Below the pieces are notes generated by a model that saw only the letters and a program-made list of their open reading frames with translations, was not told where the DNA came from and did no database searches. From Leptospira venezuelensis (GTDB lineage: Bacteria; Spirochaetota; Leptospiria; Leptospirales; Leptospiraceae), in contig NZ_NETS01000008.1 of NCBI RefSeq assembly GCF_002150035.1, forward strand, positions 558,001-622,000: a DNA stretch of 64,000 bases, in the 5' to 3' direction. Within the stretch, counting starts at the first letter, position 1, and the number at the start of each line of letters is the position of its first letter. The position numbers and the translations under genes are program-made. Below are positions 35,303 through 44,131 of the stretch, one piece after another.

Positions 35303-37846
35303 TCATCCGATTTTCAATTTTTCGAGTTCTTGCAGGAAGTCACTAGTCTCCTGTTGTCTGGTTTCTTCATTAGAAAGCCAGTCCAAAGTCTCCGGATCTA
35401 TCTCTTTTAGGAAACGAGAAGGCTCGGAGGCCAATTGCTCCCCAAATTTGCGGCGATTAGCAGCACCTGTCAAGCATAAATGCCTCTTCGCCCGAGTCAT
35501 CGCTACATACATCAAACGGCGCTCTTCGTCCACAGATTGGTCTTCTACAGTAGCTCTTCCGGAAGGTAAAATCCCCTCTTCCAGTCCTACGACATAAACA
35601 GACTCGAATTCCAAACCTTTGGATTGGTGAATGGTGAGTAACTGTACTCGATTATCTTCCTTCTCATCATTAGGTTCATCTTCCATCAACATCGCCAAAC
35701 GGTTGATAAAATCGAATAAAGTGGGCTTTTCACCTGAGTCATTATTCTCTTCGAAAAATGCCAACATGTTCACAAGCTCGGACATATTATAGATACGAGC
35801 CTTTGCGACCTTCTCCTCTTTCTCTTCTAATACGATCTCTTTTTCCAAACCAAGATCTGCGATTAACTCTCGTAATGCGAAGAATAGTCTTGGAGAAGAA
35901 GAAAACTTTTTCTTAGCCTTTTCGATCAGATTTACGAAATTATAGATCTCAGAAGAAATTTTGCGATTCAGATCCGGAATAAAATCCGGAGATTCACAGA
36001 CCCTGAATAATGTCTCATAAAGAGATTCTTTGTTCTGAGCCGCTTTTTCATGCACAAGAGAGATGGAGCCTGCACCGATCCCACGTTTTGGATAATTAAT
36101 AATTCTTAATAAAGATGCATCGTCCTTTTGGTTAGCGATCAAACGGATATACGAGATCAGATCCCTGACTTCCTTACGATCGAAGAAGTTATATCCACCT
36201 ACTACCTTATAAGGCATTTCCCTGGCTCGGAATGCTTCTTCAAATGGTCTAGATTGAAAGTTAGTACGGAATAAGATTGCAATCTGGCTTCCCTTTCTTG
36301 CTTGTTTGATGATCTCTTCTCGGATACTATCCGCCACCCATTCCGCTTCGTCTTTCTCATCACTTCTTTCCACATACTTCACTTTCAGTGCACCAGGAAC
36401 TTTCGAAAAAAGTTCTTTGGATCTTCTAGAAAGATTGTGGCGAATAAGAGAGTTTGCAGCGGAGACAATAATATCAGTGGATCTATAATTTTCTAAAAGG
36501 CGGATTACACTCGCACCTTCAAAATCGTTTTCGAATCCTAAGATCAAACTTACATCGGAACCTCTGAATGCATAGATGGATTGATCGTCATCACCTACCA
36601 CACATAGATTGTCCGATTCTCCCATGAGTGCCCTTAAAAATTCATATTGGATCGGGTTTGTATCTTGGAACTCATCCACCATGAAGTATTGGAACTTTTT
36701 ATGGTATTCATCTCTAACTTCTTCGAATTGTCTTAAAAGTTTGGAAGGTAGAAGGATTAGATCATCGAAGTCGATTGAGTTCTGTTCTTTTAAAGTGTCT
36801 TGGTATTGTTGAAAAAGAGAAGCAGCGAGAAGATCTCCCTCGTTCATAGAGGTTCTCATATCCGCTAAATAATCTTCTCCTGAGTTTTTGATCCTGGAAA
36901 TTTTAGAAAGAACTTCCATGATCTGAGGACGTTTAGGTTCGAGCTTTTGGGCCACAAGCATCCCAGTCACAAGACCTTCTTGGTCGGCTTGGTTCAGAAG
37001 AAGGAAAGGTTGTTTATATTCCAGCTTCTCAATATGTTTTTTTAAAATTCCAAGTCCGAGCGAATGGAATGTAGAAAGAGTAATTCCTTTTAATAAATTT
37101 CTAGGAATCAGTTTACGAACCCTTTCTCCCATTTCCTTTGCACTTTTATTTGTGAAGGACAATGCAACAATCTTTCCCGCAGGAATATGATGGTCTTGGA
37201 TCATATGAGCGATCCGATTCGAGATCACTCTTGTTTTCCCAGAACCTGCACCCGCAAAAATCAAAATTGGTCCATGAACTGTTTGGACTGCACGAGCCTG
37301 TTCCGGAGAAAGACTTTGAAAAATGGCTGCGGAGTCTCGAGGCTCCTTAGGTCTTTCTTCTCTTTTTCTTTTAGGAGCAGAAGGTTTTTCTGCGGGGGAA
37401 ATTTCAGAATCGGGAGAAATTTCGGAAGTCGGAGATACTTCGAATACTTCTTCTGAAATCTCCTCGGATACTTCCGTGTTCCCAGATTGAATCTCAATCG
37501 AGACCGGATTCTTAGAAAGTTCAGGCTGGCCGGGAGCCACTACCATTGTCTCTTGGTCGGTAATATCCGCGATTTCGGTTGATGATGGATTAGAAACGAA
37601 GTCCGGAGTTTCATTTTCTGAAAAATCGTCTTCGTCATAAAAAGAAGAACCATAGGATTCTTCTTGTACTTCTTCTGGCGGAGAACTAGCGGTACTTCCT
37701 ACTACTTGCGGACCTTCTTCTTTCGGAACTGAAATACTTTCCGAAAAGCTAAGTAATGGTAGATCTTGTGTAGGCTCTTCCGGCTTTTGTTCCGGAAATT
37801 CCAGATGGGAAAATAGATCCAGACTTTGATTTGTATCTTCTTTCAT
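35303..37846 (-). CDS. UvrD/PcrA-type SF1 DNA helicase with long N-terminal extension
   Basis: 847 residues. The first about 170 are low-complexity and acidic and contain QSLDLF at residues 7-12, which matches the hexapeptide form of beta-clamp binding motifs such as that of the clamp-loader delta subunit. Then come the helicase motifs: SPEQARAVQTVHGPILIFAG, Walker A GAGSGKT, MVDEFQDTN, GDDDQSIYAFRGSD, ENYRSTD and the C-terminal TIHQSKGLEFESVYVVGL. It unwinds DNA 3' to 5' in repair and replication restart. The neighbouring genes are envelope genes, so they do not inform its role. Confidence 0.92.
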   Translation of the reverse strand: MKEDTNQSLDLFSHLEFPEQKPEEPTQDLPLLSFSESISVPKEEGPQVVGSTASSPPEEVQEESYGSSFYDEDDFSENETPDFVSNPSSTEIADITDQETMVVAPGQPELSKNPVSIEIQSGNTEVSEEISEEVFEVSPTSEISPDSEISPAEKPSAPKRKREERPKEPRDSAAIFQSLSPEQARAVQTVHGPILIFAGAGSGKTRVISNRIAHMIQDHHIPAGKIVALSFTNKSAKEMGERVRKLIPRNLLKGITLSTFHSLGLGILKKHIEKLEYKQPFLLLNQADQEGLVTGMLVAQKLEPKRPQIMEVLSKISRIKNSGEDYLADMRTSMNEGDLLAASLFQQYQDTLKEQNSIDFDDLILLPSKLLRQFEEVRDEYHKKFQYFMVDEFQDTNPIQYEFLRALMGESDNLCVVGDDDQSIYAFRGSDVSLILGFENDFEGASVIRLLENYRSTDIIVSAANSLIRHNLSRRSKELFSKVPGALKVKYVERSDEKDEAEWVADSIREEIIKQARKGSQIAILFRTNFQSRPFEEAFRAREMPYKVVGGYNFFDRKEVRDLISYIRLIANQKDDASLLRIINYPKRGIGAGSISLVHEKAAQNKESLYETLFRVCESPDFIPDLNRKISSEIYNFVNLIEKAKKKFSSSPRLFFALRELIADLGLEKEIVLEEKEEKVAKARIYNMSELVNMLAFFEENNDSGEKPTLFDFINRLAMLMEDEPNDEKEDNRVQLLTIHQSKGLEFESVYVVGLEEGILPSGRATVEDQSVDEERRLMYVAMTRAKRHLCLTGAANRRKFGEQLASEPSRFLKEIDPETLDWLSNEETRQQETSDFLQELEKLKIG

Positions 37847-38008
37847 CAGATTTTATGAAGGCAAAATAATTTCAGGATCCGAAAAATTTGGTTTTTCGAA
37901 CCCCAGCTATAAGCGACATAATCCTGATTTTTCTCTTCTTGTCAACCGCGTACAGGCAAAGGTTTGCGAATCTGAACGGATTTCAAAAAACTGGAAGAAA
38001 CGGCAGAT

Positions 38009-38593
38009 ATGCAAGAATTCCGCCCAGAAAATTACCTCCCTGATTCCAATCTTTGGGAAGAAGGTGAAAAAACTTCCGCATTCAAAACTCCAATTTTCGA
38101 GTTAGTCTCCGTTCGGAAAGTTTCTCCGGACAAAACAATCTCAGGCAATTTTTTTGAAGTAGATTCCAAGGATTGGGTAAACGTGATCGCACTCACCTCC
38201 GACGGAAATGTAATTTTGATCGATCAATACAGACATGGTTTACATTCTTATTGCCTGGAAATTCCAGGAGGCATCGCAGAAAAAAATTCTATTTTAGAAT
38301 CTGCGCAGGCTGAGTTGAGAGAAGAAACTGGATTTATCTCAGACGATTGGGAATATTTAGGAAAGGTTTCTGCAAATCCTGCCTTCATGAATAATTGGTG
38401 TCATACTTATATCGCCAGAAATGTAACCCTTCATCCGGGTGGACAGGAACTGGACGAAAGCGAACAAATAGAAGTGTATCAATATCCATTAAACAAGATT
38501 CCCGAAATTTTAGAGAAGAATATCCTACACCACGCAATGGTCGTGGCGGCATTCGGATTATTCTTTTTAAAATACGGAGATAAGAAGAAGTAG
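38009..38593 (+). CDS. NUDIX hydrolase, ADP-ribose pyrophosphatase-like
   Basis: 194 residues. The Nudix box starts at GGIAEKNSILESAQAELREE and continues TGF, with the metal-binding REE glutamates. The preceding ILIDQYRHGLHSYCLEIPGG strand pair is typical of ADP-ribose pyrophosphatases (NudF-like). The substrate is uncertain. It is followed after 9 nt by the MFS gene and then pepN, forming a three-gene unit. Confidence 0.85.
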   Translation: MQEFRPENYLPDSNLWEEGEKTSAFKTPIFELVSVRKVSPDKTISGNFFEVDSKDWVNVIALTSDGNVILIDQYRHGLHSYCLEIPGGIAEKNSILESAQAELREETGFISDDWEYLGKVSANPAFMNNWCHTYIARNVTLHPGGQELDESEQIEVYQYPLNKIPEILEKNILHHAMVVAAFGLFFLKYGDKKK

Positions 38594-38602
38594 AACTATC
38601 TC

Positions 38603-39862
38603 ATGACAAATTCCACAAACACGAGCCCATTCGTCTCTTTACAAGTTCCTGAGTTCAGGAACTTTTTGGCCGGAAAATTTTTGGTCACACTTTCGTTCGT
38701 TATGCAATCCACTGTGGTCTTCTGGCAGATAGATCATATTACTCAGGATGCATTTTTTGTAGGGTTGATCGGTTTTGCTGAGCTTGTGCCGAATGTAGCC
38801 GTTTCTCTTTTTTCAGGTTTGGTTGTGGATAGTTTTCCTAGGAAGAAAATTATCTTTCTTTCCTTAAGCGGTCTTACTTTTAGTTCCTTCTTACTTTTAT
38901 TATTCACTCTTCCCGGTTTCGAATGGGTGATCGAAAAATATTGGGTCTATCCGATCTATTCTGTGATCTTCTTCTCCGGAATTTGCAGAGGATTTTTATC
39001 TCCAAGCATTGCAGCCTTCCAAACTCAATTAGTCTCTAAGGAAATTTTTCCGAATGCTGCTACTTGGAGCGGTGTTGCTTGGCAAGGTTCCGCAGTTTTA
39101 GGTCCTATGCTCGGAGGACTTCTCACCGGATTTAACGGAGTGCAAACTGCTTATCTTGCTGACTTCTGCATTATGATATTCTCCCTATTTCTTTTGTTAC
39201 TTGTTCCTTCAAAACCTGTTCCAGAAAAGCAAGGAGAGAAGGAATCTATCTGGAAAAGTTTGGGGACCGGTTGGAAGTTTGTGTTTGGTCATCAATTGAT
39301 CTTAGGTGCGATCAGTTTGGATCTATTCGCTGTATTATTCGGTGGAGCAGTCGCACTTATCCCTACATTCTCCAGAGAAGTTTTAGGCATGGGTCCTGAA
39401 TATTACGGAATTTTAAGATCTGCTCCTGCTATCGGTGCTGTTCTTTGCGCATTATTTATTGCGGTCAAACCTCCTAAAACAAATTCAGGAGTCATATTAC
39501 TCAGTAGTGTATTTGGTTTTGGGATTTGTATGATCGTATTCGCACTTTCCAGGAACTTCTACTTATCTTGCGCGGCATTGATCGTAAGCGGTTCCTTCGA
39601 TATGGTAAGCGTTGTGATCCGCCATACAATCGTCCAAATGTATACTCCGGAACATATGAGAGGAAGAGTTTCCGCAGTGAATAATATATTCATTGGTTCC
39701 TCTAACGAACTCGGAGCATTTGAATCGGGAGCGACCGCAAAAGCGTTTGGACTAGTTCCTTCCGTGGTTATAGGAGGAACACTCACTCTCCTAACCGTAG
39801 GGATTGTTACCGCAATCGCACCTCGTCTCAGAAAAATGGATCTAAAGGATATAACGGTTTAA
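38603..39862 (+). CDS. MFS transporter, EntS-like (MFS_3)
   Basis: 419 residues with about twelve membrane segments. The loop after TM2, GLVVDSFPRKKIIFLSL, is the MFS signature; the second half has the matching GLVPSVVIGGTLTLLTVGIV ending. Members of this group export siderophores or other small compounds, but the substrate here is unknown. Between a NUDIX and an aminopeptidase gene, with 1 nt to the latter. Confidence 0.85.
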   Translation: MTNSTNTSPFVSLQVPEFRNFLAGKFLVTLSFVMQSTVVFWQIDHITQDAFFVGLIGFAELVPNVAVSLFSGLVVDSFPRKKIIFLSLSGLTFSSFLLLLFTLPGFEWVIEKYWVYPIYSVIFFSGICRGFLSPSIAAFQTQLVSKEIFPNAATWSGVAWQGSAVLGPMLGGLLTGFNGVQTAYLADFCIMIFSLFLLLLVPSKPVPEKQGEKESIWKSLGTGWKFVFGHQLILGAISLDLFAVLFGGAVALIPTFSREVLGMGPEYYGILRSAPAIGAVLCALFIAVKPPKTNSGVILLSSVFGFGICMIVFALSRNFYLSCAALIVSGSFDMVSVVIRHTIVQMYTPEHMRGRVSAVNNIFIGSSNELGAFESGATAKAFGLVPSVVIGGTLTLLTVGIVTAIAPRLRKMDLKDITV

Positions 39863-39863
39863 T

Positions 39864-42386
39864 ATGGACAATATTCTTACTCAACAAGAAGCAATGCTCC
39901 GCTCCGGGCAGATCTCCGAGGTGGACTACTCCTTAAAATTAAAACTGGAAAAAGGATCCCAAGAATATGAGGGAGAGACCACAGTTCGATTCGTATACAA
40001 CGGTGGCAAAAAAGGGAAACTCAAAGTAGATTTTGTATCTAAGAAGATTGAGATACTTTGGCTAAACGGAAAAGAAGAAACAAATTACGAAAAGAAAGAA
40101 TCTGCACTCTTCCTTACTGGAGAATTATTAGCAGAAGGTAAAAACGAACTTAAGATCAAATACAAAAATGCATTTGATCATAGTGGTTCCGGTTTTCATA
40201 AATTTACAGACCCTTCTGACAAAGCGGAATATATGCATACCGACTTCGAACCATTCGAAGCTCATAGACTATTTCCTTCTTTCGACCAACCGGATCTAAA
40301 AGCTAGTTATGAATTGGAGATTACAGGGCCTTCTGAATGGACATATATCCATAACACAGTTCCGAAATCGGAAGAAACCCAGGGAAATTATAAAAACATA
40401 AAATTCAATAAAACCAAAAAATTCTCCACTTATCTATTTTCTCTGATTGTAGGACCTTATGCAGTTTGGGAAGATAAGGCGGGAGAAATTCCTCTTAGAA
40501 TATTCTGCAGAAAATCTCTTTCCAAGTATATGGATGCTGAAAATTTATTTGCGATCACCAAAGAAGCATTCGGCTTCTTGCAGGAATATTTCGGAGTTCC
40601 TTATCCATACGGAAAATACGACCAGATATTCGTTCCAGAATTCAATATGGGAGCCATGGAGAACGTGGGAGCTGTTACATTCTCCGAAAGTTATATTTTC
40701 CGTGGACCACGAATCTATTCTGAATATTTAAATAGAGCAAACACAGTGTATCACGAAATGGTCCATATGTGGTTCGGAAACCTGGTCACAATGAAATGGT
40801 GGAACGATCTCTGGCTGAATGAAAGTTTTGCGGATTATCTTTCCTACTACTCTATGTCTAATGGAAAAATTTTCCCCGATGCATTAGAACATTTTTATGT
40901 AAGAGAAGAATGGGCTTATAGAGAAGACCAACTTTCCACCACCCACCCTATTGCGGGAAAAGCAGAGAATACACTCGAAGCGATCAGCAATTTTGATGGG
41001 ATCTCTTATTCCAAAGGTGCCTCAGTTCTTCGCCAATTAATGTATTACGTCGGAGAAGAAAAATTCAGAGATGCGATGAGGCTTTATTTCAAAAGACATG
41101 CGGAGAAGAATACAGTTCTAAATGATTTTCTTTCCTGTATGTCTGAAACAAGCGGGATCGATATCCGAGGTTGGAGTAAAGAATGGTTAGAAACAACTGG
41201 AGTCAATACTCTTAGTCCAGTCAGACAAGATGGTAGATTATTTTTACACCAAGGACCCTCTGCGACAAATGGACTTCTGCGTACTCATGCACTCCAAGCT
41301 TCCTTATTCAGAGAGAAAAACGGATTTCTGGAAGAAGTTTGGAAAAAAAGAGTACTCGTAAAAGGAAAAGAAACTCTCTTAGAAGAGAACTATACGGGAG
41401 AAGCTGACCTTCTACTTTTAAACACAGAAGACTTTGCTTATGCTAAAACCTACCTAAGCAAAGAGTCGCTCCCAATCTTAAAAAGAAGTCTTCACACTTT
41501 AAAAGATCGTTTTTCCAGAAGAGTTGTATGGGGAAGTTTATGGCAAATGGTAAGAGATGCGGAACTTTCTCCTAAAGAATTCCTGGAACTTGCCTTGGAC
41601 CAAGGATTGAAAGAACCGGATCTATCCGTTCGAAACAGCCATATACTTACCAAAGCACTTACTGTAATCGATAATTATATTCCGGAAGCTGAGAAAAGAA
41701 TCTGGTCCGATAAACTAAACGCTATCGCCAAAGAAAAATCTCTTCTAGCTCAAAATCCTGAGCAGGAACAAATATTATGGTTTAGAATATTAGAAAATAC
41801 TTCTAAATCACCCGAACAGCTCTCCTACCTGAAAGAATTACTGGACCAGAAAAAAAGTATTCCTGGGATCGCTATGGACCAAGAAAGACGTTGGGTCATT
41901 CTTTCCAGACTCAGTGCTTATGGAGATCCTGAATCTTCCAAACGGATCGAAGAAGAAACCACAAAAGACAATACTGACTTAGGAGCTAAAAAAGCATTCT
42001 TAGCAAAAGTATCTTTCCCAGATCCTAAAGCCAAAAAAGAATCCTGGGAAAGGTTCCTAAAACCTAAAGAAGGAGATTCTACTGACTTCTTAAGATACGG
42101 AATGAGAGGGTTCCAATGGAATCACCAGAAGCAACTTTTAGTTTCTTATACTGATTCTTATTTTAATTCGGTAATCTCAGTATATGAAACAAGAGATCCT
42201 CATTTTGCATCTGCATTCGGTCATATGATGTTCCCTTCATTCGAACCGGATCCAAACCTTCTAAAAAGAACACAGGAGTTTTTGGATCAAAATAAAAAAC
42301 TTCCTGAACTATTGAAGAAGGATCTCCAACAGCAAAGAGACGACATACAAAGAACCCTGAAAGTTTTAGAAAAATACAAAAACTAA
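39864..42386 (+). CDS. pepN: M1-family aminopeptidase (PepN-like)
   Basis: 840 residues. The substrate-binding GAMEN motif is at 263-267 and the zinc site HEMVH at 297-301 is followed by WFGNLVTMKWWNDLWLNESF, giving His297, His301 and Glu320 as ligands and Glu298 as catalyst. An N-terminal beta-saddle and a C-terminal helical domain follow the family plan. It trims N-terminal residues of peptides in the cytoplasm (no signal peptide). Assigned to the gene-level name by family; the exact specificity is not shown. Confidence 0.93.
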   Translation: MDNILTQQEAMLRSGQISEVDYSLKLKLEKGSQEYEGETTVRFVYNGGKKGKLKVDFVSKKIEILWLNGKEETNYEKKESALFLTGELLAEGKNELKIKYKNAFDHSGSGFHKFTDPSDKAEYMHTDFEPFEAHRLFPSFDQPDLKASYELEITGPSEWTYIHNTVPKSEETQGNYKNIKFNKTKKFSTYLFSLIVGPYAVWEDKAGEIPLRIFCRKSLSKYMDAENLFAITKEAFGFLQEYFGVPYPYGKYDQIFVPEFNMGAMENVGAVTFSESYIFRGPRIYSEYLNRANTVYHEMVHMWFGNLVTMKWWNDLWLNESFADYLSYYSMSNGKIFPDALEHFYVREEWAYREDQLSTTHPIAGKAENTLEAISNFDGISYSKGASVLRQLMYYVGEEKFRDAMRLYFKRHAEKNTVLNDFLSCMSETSGIDIRGWSKEWLETTGVNTLSPVRQDGRLFLHQGPSATNGLLRTHALQASLFREKNGFLEEVWKKRVLVKGKETLLEENYTGEADLLLLNTEDFAYAKTYLSKESLPILKRSLHTLKDRFSRRVVWGSLWQMVRDAELSPKEFLELALDQGLKEPDLSVRNSHILTKALTVIDNYIPEAEKRIWSDKLNAIAKEKSLLAQNPEQEQILWFRILENTSKSPEQLSYLKELLDQKKSIPGIAMDQERRWVILSRLSAYGDPESSKRIEEETTKDNTDLGAKKAFLAKVSFPDPKAKKESWERFLKPKEGDSTDFLRYGMRGFQWNHQKQLLVSYTDSYFNSVISVYETRDPHFASAFGHMMFPSFEPDPNLLKRTQEFLDQNKKLPELLKKDLQQQRDDIQRTLKVLEKYKN

Positions 42387-42415
42387 AAGGGAACTTTCTC
42401 ATTCCCAGAAAAAAG

Positions 42416-42443
42416 AAGAGTTAGAGGGCAGCCTCTAACTCTT
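42416..42443 (-). terminator. Terminator of the alkane monooxygenase gene
   Basis: A perfect 12-bp stem, AAGAGTTAGAGG with CCTCTAACTCTT, and a 4-nt loop. Read on the minus strand it is followed by TCTTTTTTCTGG, so it is a good intrinsic terminator for the minus-strand gene at 42473-43594. It also lies just after pepN, where a T run is weaker, so it may act on both. Confidence 0.8.
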
Positions 42444-42472
42444 TACCAAAAAGATCTATTTTTTAGACAGGA

Positions 42473-43594
42473 TTATGCAGTAGCAGGTTCCCGTTTTCCG
42501 GAAGGCTTTGCGGATAATCCTCCATGTTGGCTCTTCCATTCTTCCAATTTTTTATCCATCACCTTGAACCAAAGCGGAGGAAATAAAGCCAGAAGTATCA
42601 TCAGCTCATACCCATAAGGAAGTTGCGGACTTTCTTCGAAATGTCGTAACGATTGATATCTCCTTCCTGCGTTCGCATGATGATCCGAATGTCTTTGCAA
42701 TTGGAATAAGAACGCGTTAGACAGACTGAAGTTTTGGTTCCAAGAATGGATTGGAAGGACCTTCTCGAATTTTCCAGGAGACAATTCCTTACGAGCCAAA
42801 CCATAATGTTCTATATAATTCACAAGTTCCAATAAAGAGAAAGCAATCCAACTTTGAACAAAGAAGAATGCAGGTACTTGCCAGTTCAAGTTTCCAGTGA
42901 TCGCATAAAAAACCCCTGTCACTGCAGAGATAAACAAAACGGGAATGATCATTGACGTGATCATTTCATTATCAAATGTCCAAGCGGACTTGCCAAGTTT
43001 GCTTAATCTTTTTTTCTCTAAATTCCAAGCGCTAGTCAAACTACCTACAACAGTTCTTGGATAAAACGCAAAGAAAGACTCACCTTTTCTACTGGAAGCT
43101 GGGTCTTCATGAGTTGAAACATTCACATGATGTCCACGGTTATGCTCTATAAAGAAGTGCATATAACATACGGTCATCAGAATAAACTTAGAATACCATT
43201 GTTCAATTTTAGTGTTTTTGTGTCCGAGTTCGTGAGCGACAGTGATCCCGATCCCTCCGGTATTTACACCGATTGCTACAACGAAAGCTCCCCATTCCAA
43301 TGAAGAAAGAGTTTGAGTTTGGATCTCCCACAAAGCCCAAATCACTAAAACAAATTGGATCCACGCCCATCCATAGGTTAGAAATCTAAAATAAAATTCC
43401 TTTTGAAGTTCCGGAACTTCTTCTTCCTTTGGATTGCTCGCATCCGGGCCTATCCAAAGATCCATGATCGGAAGAATTCCGAATACTACCGCCAAAGTTA
43501 AAAAATTGAAACTGCCTCCCAAATAATAACCCACCACGGCCAAGACCGGAATCAGGTACGCGATCAAGAAGGATAATCTTTTCCCTACACTCAT
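42473..43594 (-). CDS. alkB: Alkane 1-monooxygenase (AlkB-type)
   Basis: 373 residues with about six membrane segments and the full set of AlkB histidine motifs: HELGH at 121-125, EHNRGHH at 150-156, NYIEHYGL at 259-266 and LQRHSDHHA at 299-307. This di-iron membrane enzyme hydroxylates medium or long-chain alkanes at the end carbon, using rubredoxin electrons. No rubredoxin, alkane regulator or dehydrogenase is adjacent. The promoter TTGCCC-16-TATAAT lies at 43660-43687 on the minus strand. It terminates at a strong hairpin. Confidence 0.93.
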   Translation of the reverse strand: MSVGKRLSFLIAYLIPVLAVVGYYLGGSFNFLTLAVVFGILPIMDLWIGPDASNPKEEEVPELQKEFYFRFLTYGWAWIQFVLVIWALWEIQTQTLSSLEWGAFVVAIGVNTGGIGITVAHELGHKNTKIEQWYSKFILMTVCYMHFFIEHNRGHHVNVSTHEDPASSRKGESFFAFYPRTVVGSLTSAWNLEKKRLSKLGKSAWTFDNEMITSMIIPVLFISAVTGVFYAITGNLNWQVPAFFFVQSWIAFSLLELVNYIEHYGLARKELSPGKFEKVLPIHSWNQNFSLSNAFLFQLQRHSDHHANAGRRYQSLRHFEESPQLPYGYELMILLALFPPLWFKVMDKKLEEWKSQHGGLSAKPSGKREPATA

Positions 43595-44131
43595 CTCTCT
43601 CTCCTATCCCGCAATTCTCCGGGAAAATCAATCGATTTAATTTATTTCGAACGTTTGGTATTATAACATAAATCCGATTCTGGGCAAGAAAAAAATCTCT
43701 GAGCTTGCGCTTTTTCTAACAATTGTTTTAAATTAGGCTAAACCAGCGATCCAAGCAAGAGGATGGTCTGGGCGGACGCGAAGAATACTAAGGATTTATT
43801 TTTTCCCTGTGTGCTCCCGTGTTCTCTATGCGAAACTTTTTTTTTAATTCTATTAGCACGGAAAGCACAGAGTTCACGTAGATTCCGCGCCAGAAGTGCA
43901 GGCGGAGTATAACAATGAGAGGCCAGATCTATTTTCATTAAGGTGTTGGAACTCCACCATTCGGAAAATAAATTATCAACTAAATACTTCTACCTAGCCC
44001 TTTTGTTTTTTGTCCTTGTTTAGGAAGACCTCTTCAAAAGCATGGTTATAAGTAGAAAACATTCCCTCCTAAGACGAAAATCACAACATCCAAGCTAAAA
44101 CGTATAACGTTCCAATCAGAAGGAAACTTTG
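43595..44131. other. 537-nt divergent intergenic region with repeats
   Basis: Between alkB (minus) and the EAL-domain gene (plus). It holds the alkB promoter at 43660-43687, a CACAGAG-family repeat at about 43805-43890 with inverted words around an AT-rich loop, and a GTTGGAACTCCACC palindrome at 43944-43958. A 66-codon open frame crossing the repeat on the minus strand has no ribosome site and is not annotated. Confidence 0.6.
43660..43687 (-). promoter_or_regulatory. Promoter of alkB
   Basis: On the minus strand TTGCCC, 16 nt, TATAAT. The -10 is a perfect match and the -35 matches the TTG half. It lies about 65 bases upstream of the start codon. No operator palindrome was recognised beside it. 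Confidence 0.65.

Noticed and set aside
43738..43938. 66-codon minus-strand open frame in the alkB/EAL gap
   Set aside because: It runs through the CACAGAG-family repeat, has no ribosome site and its product has no protein-like character.
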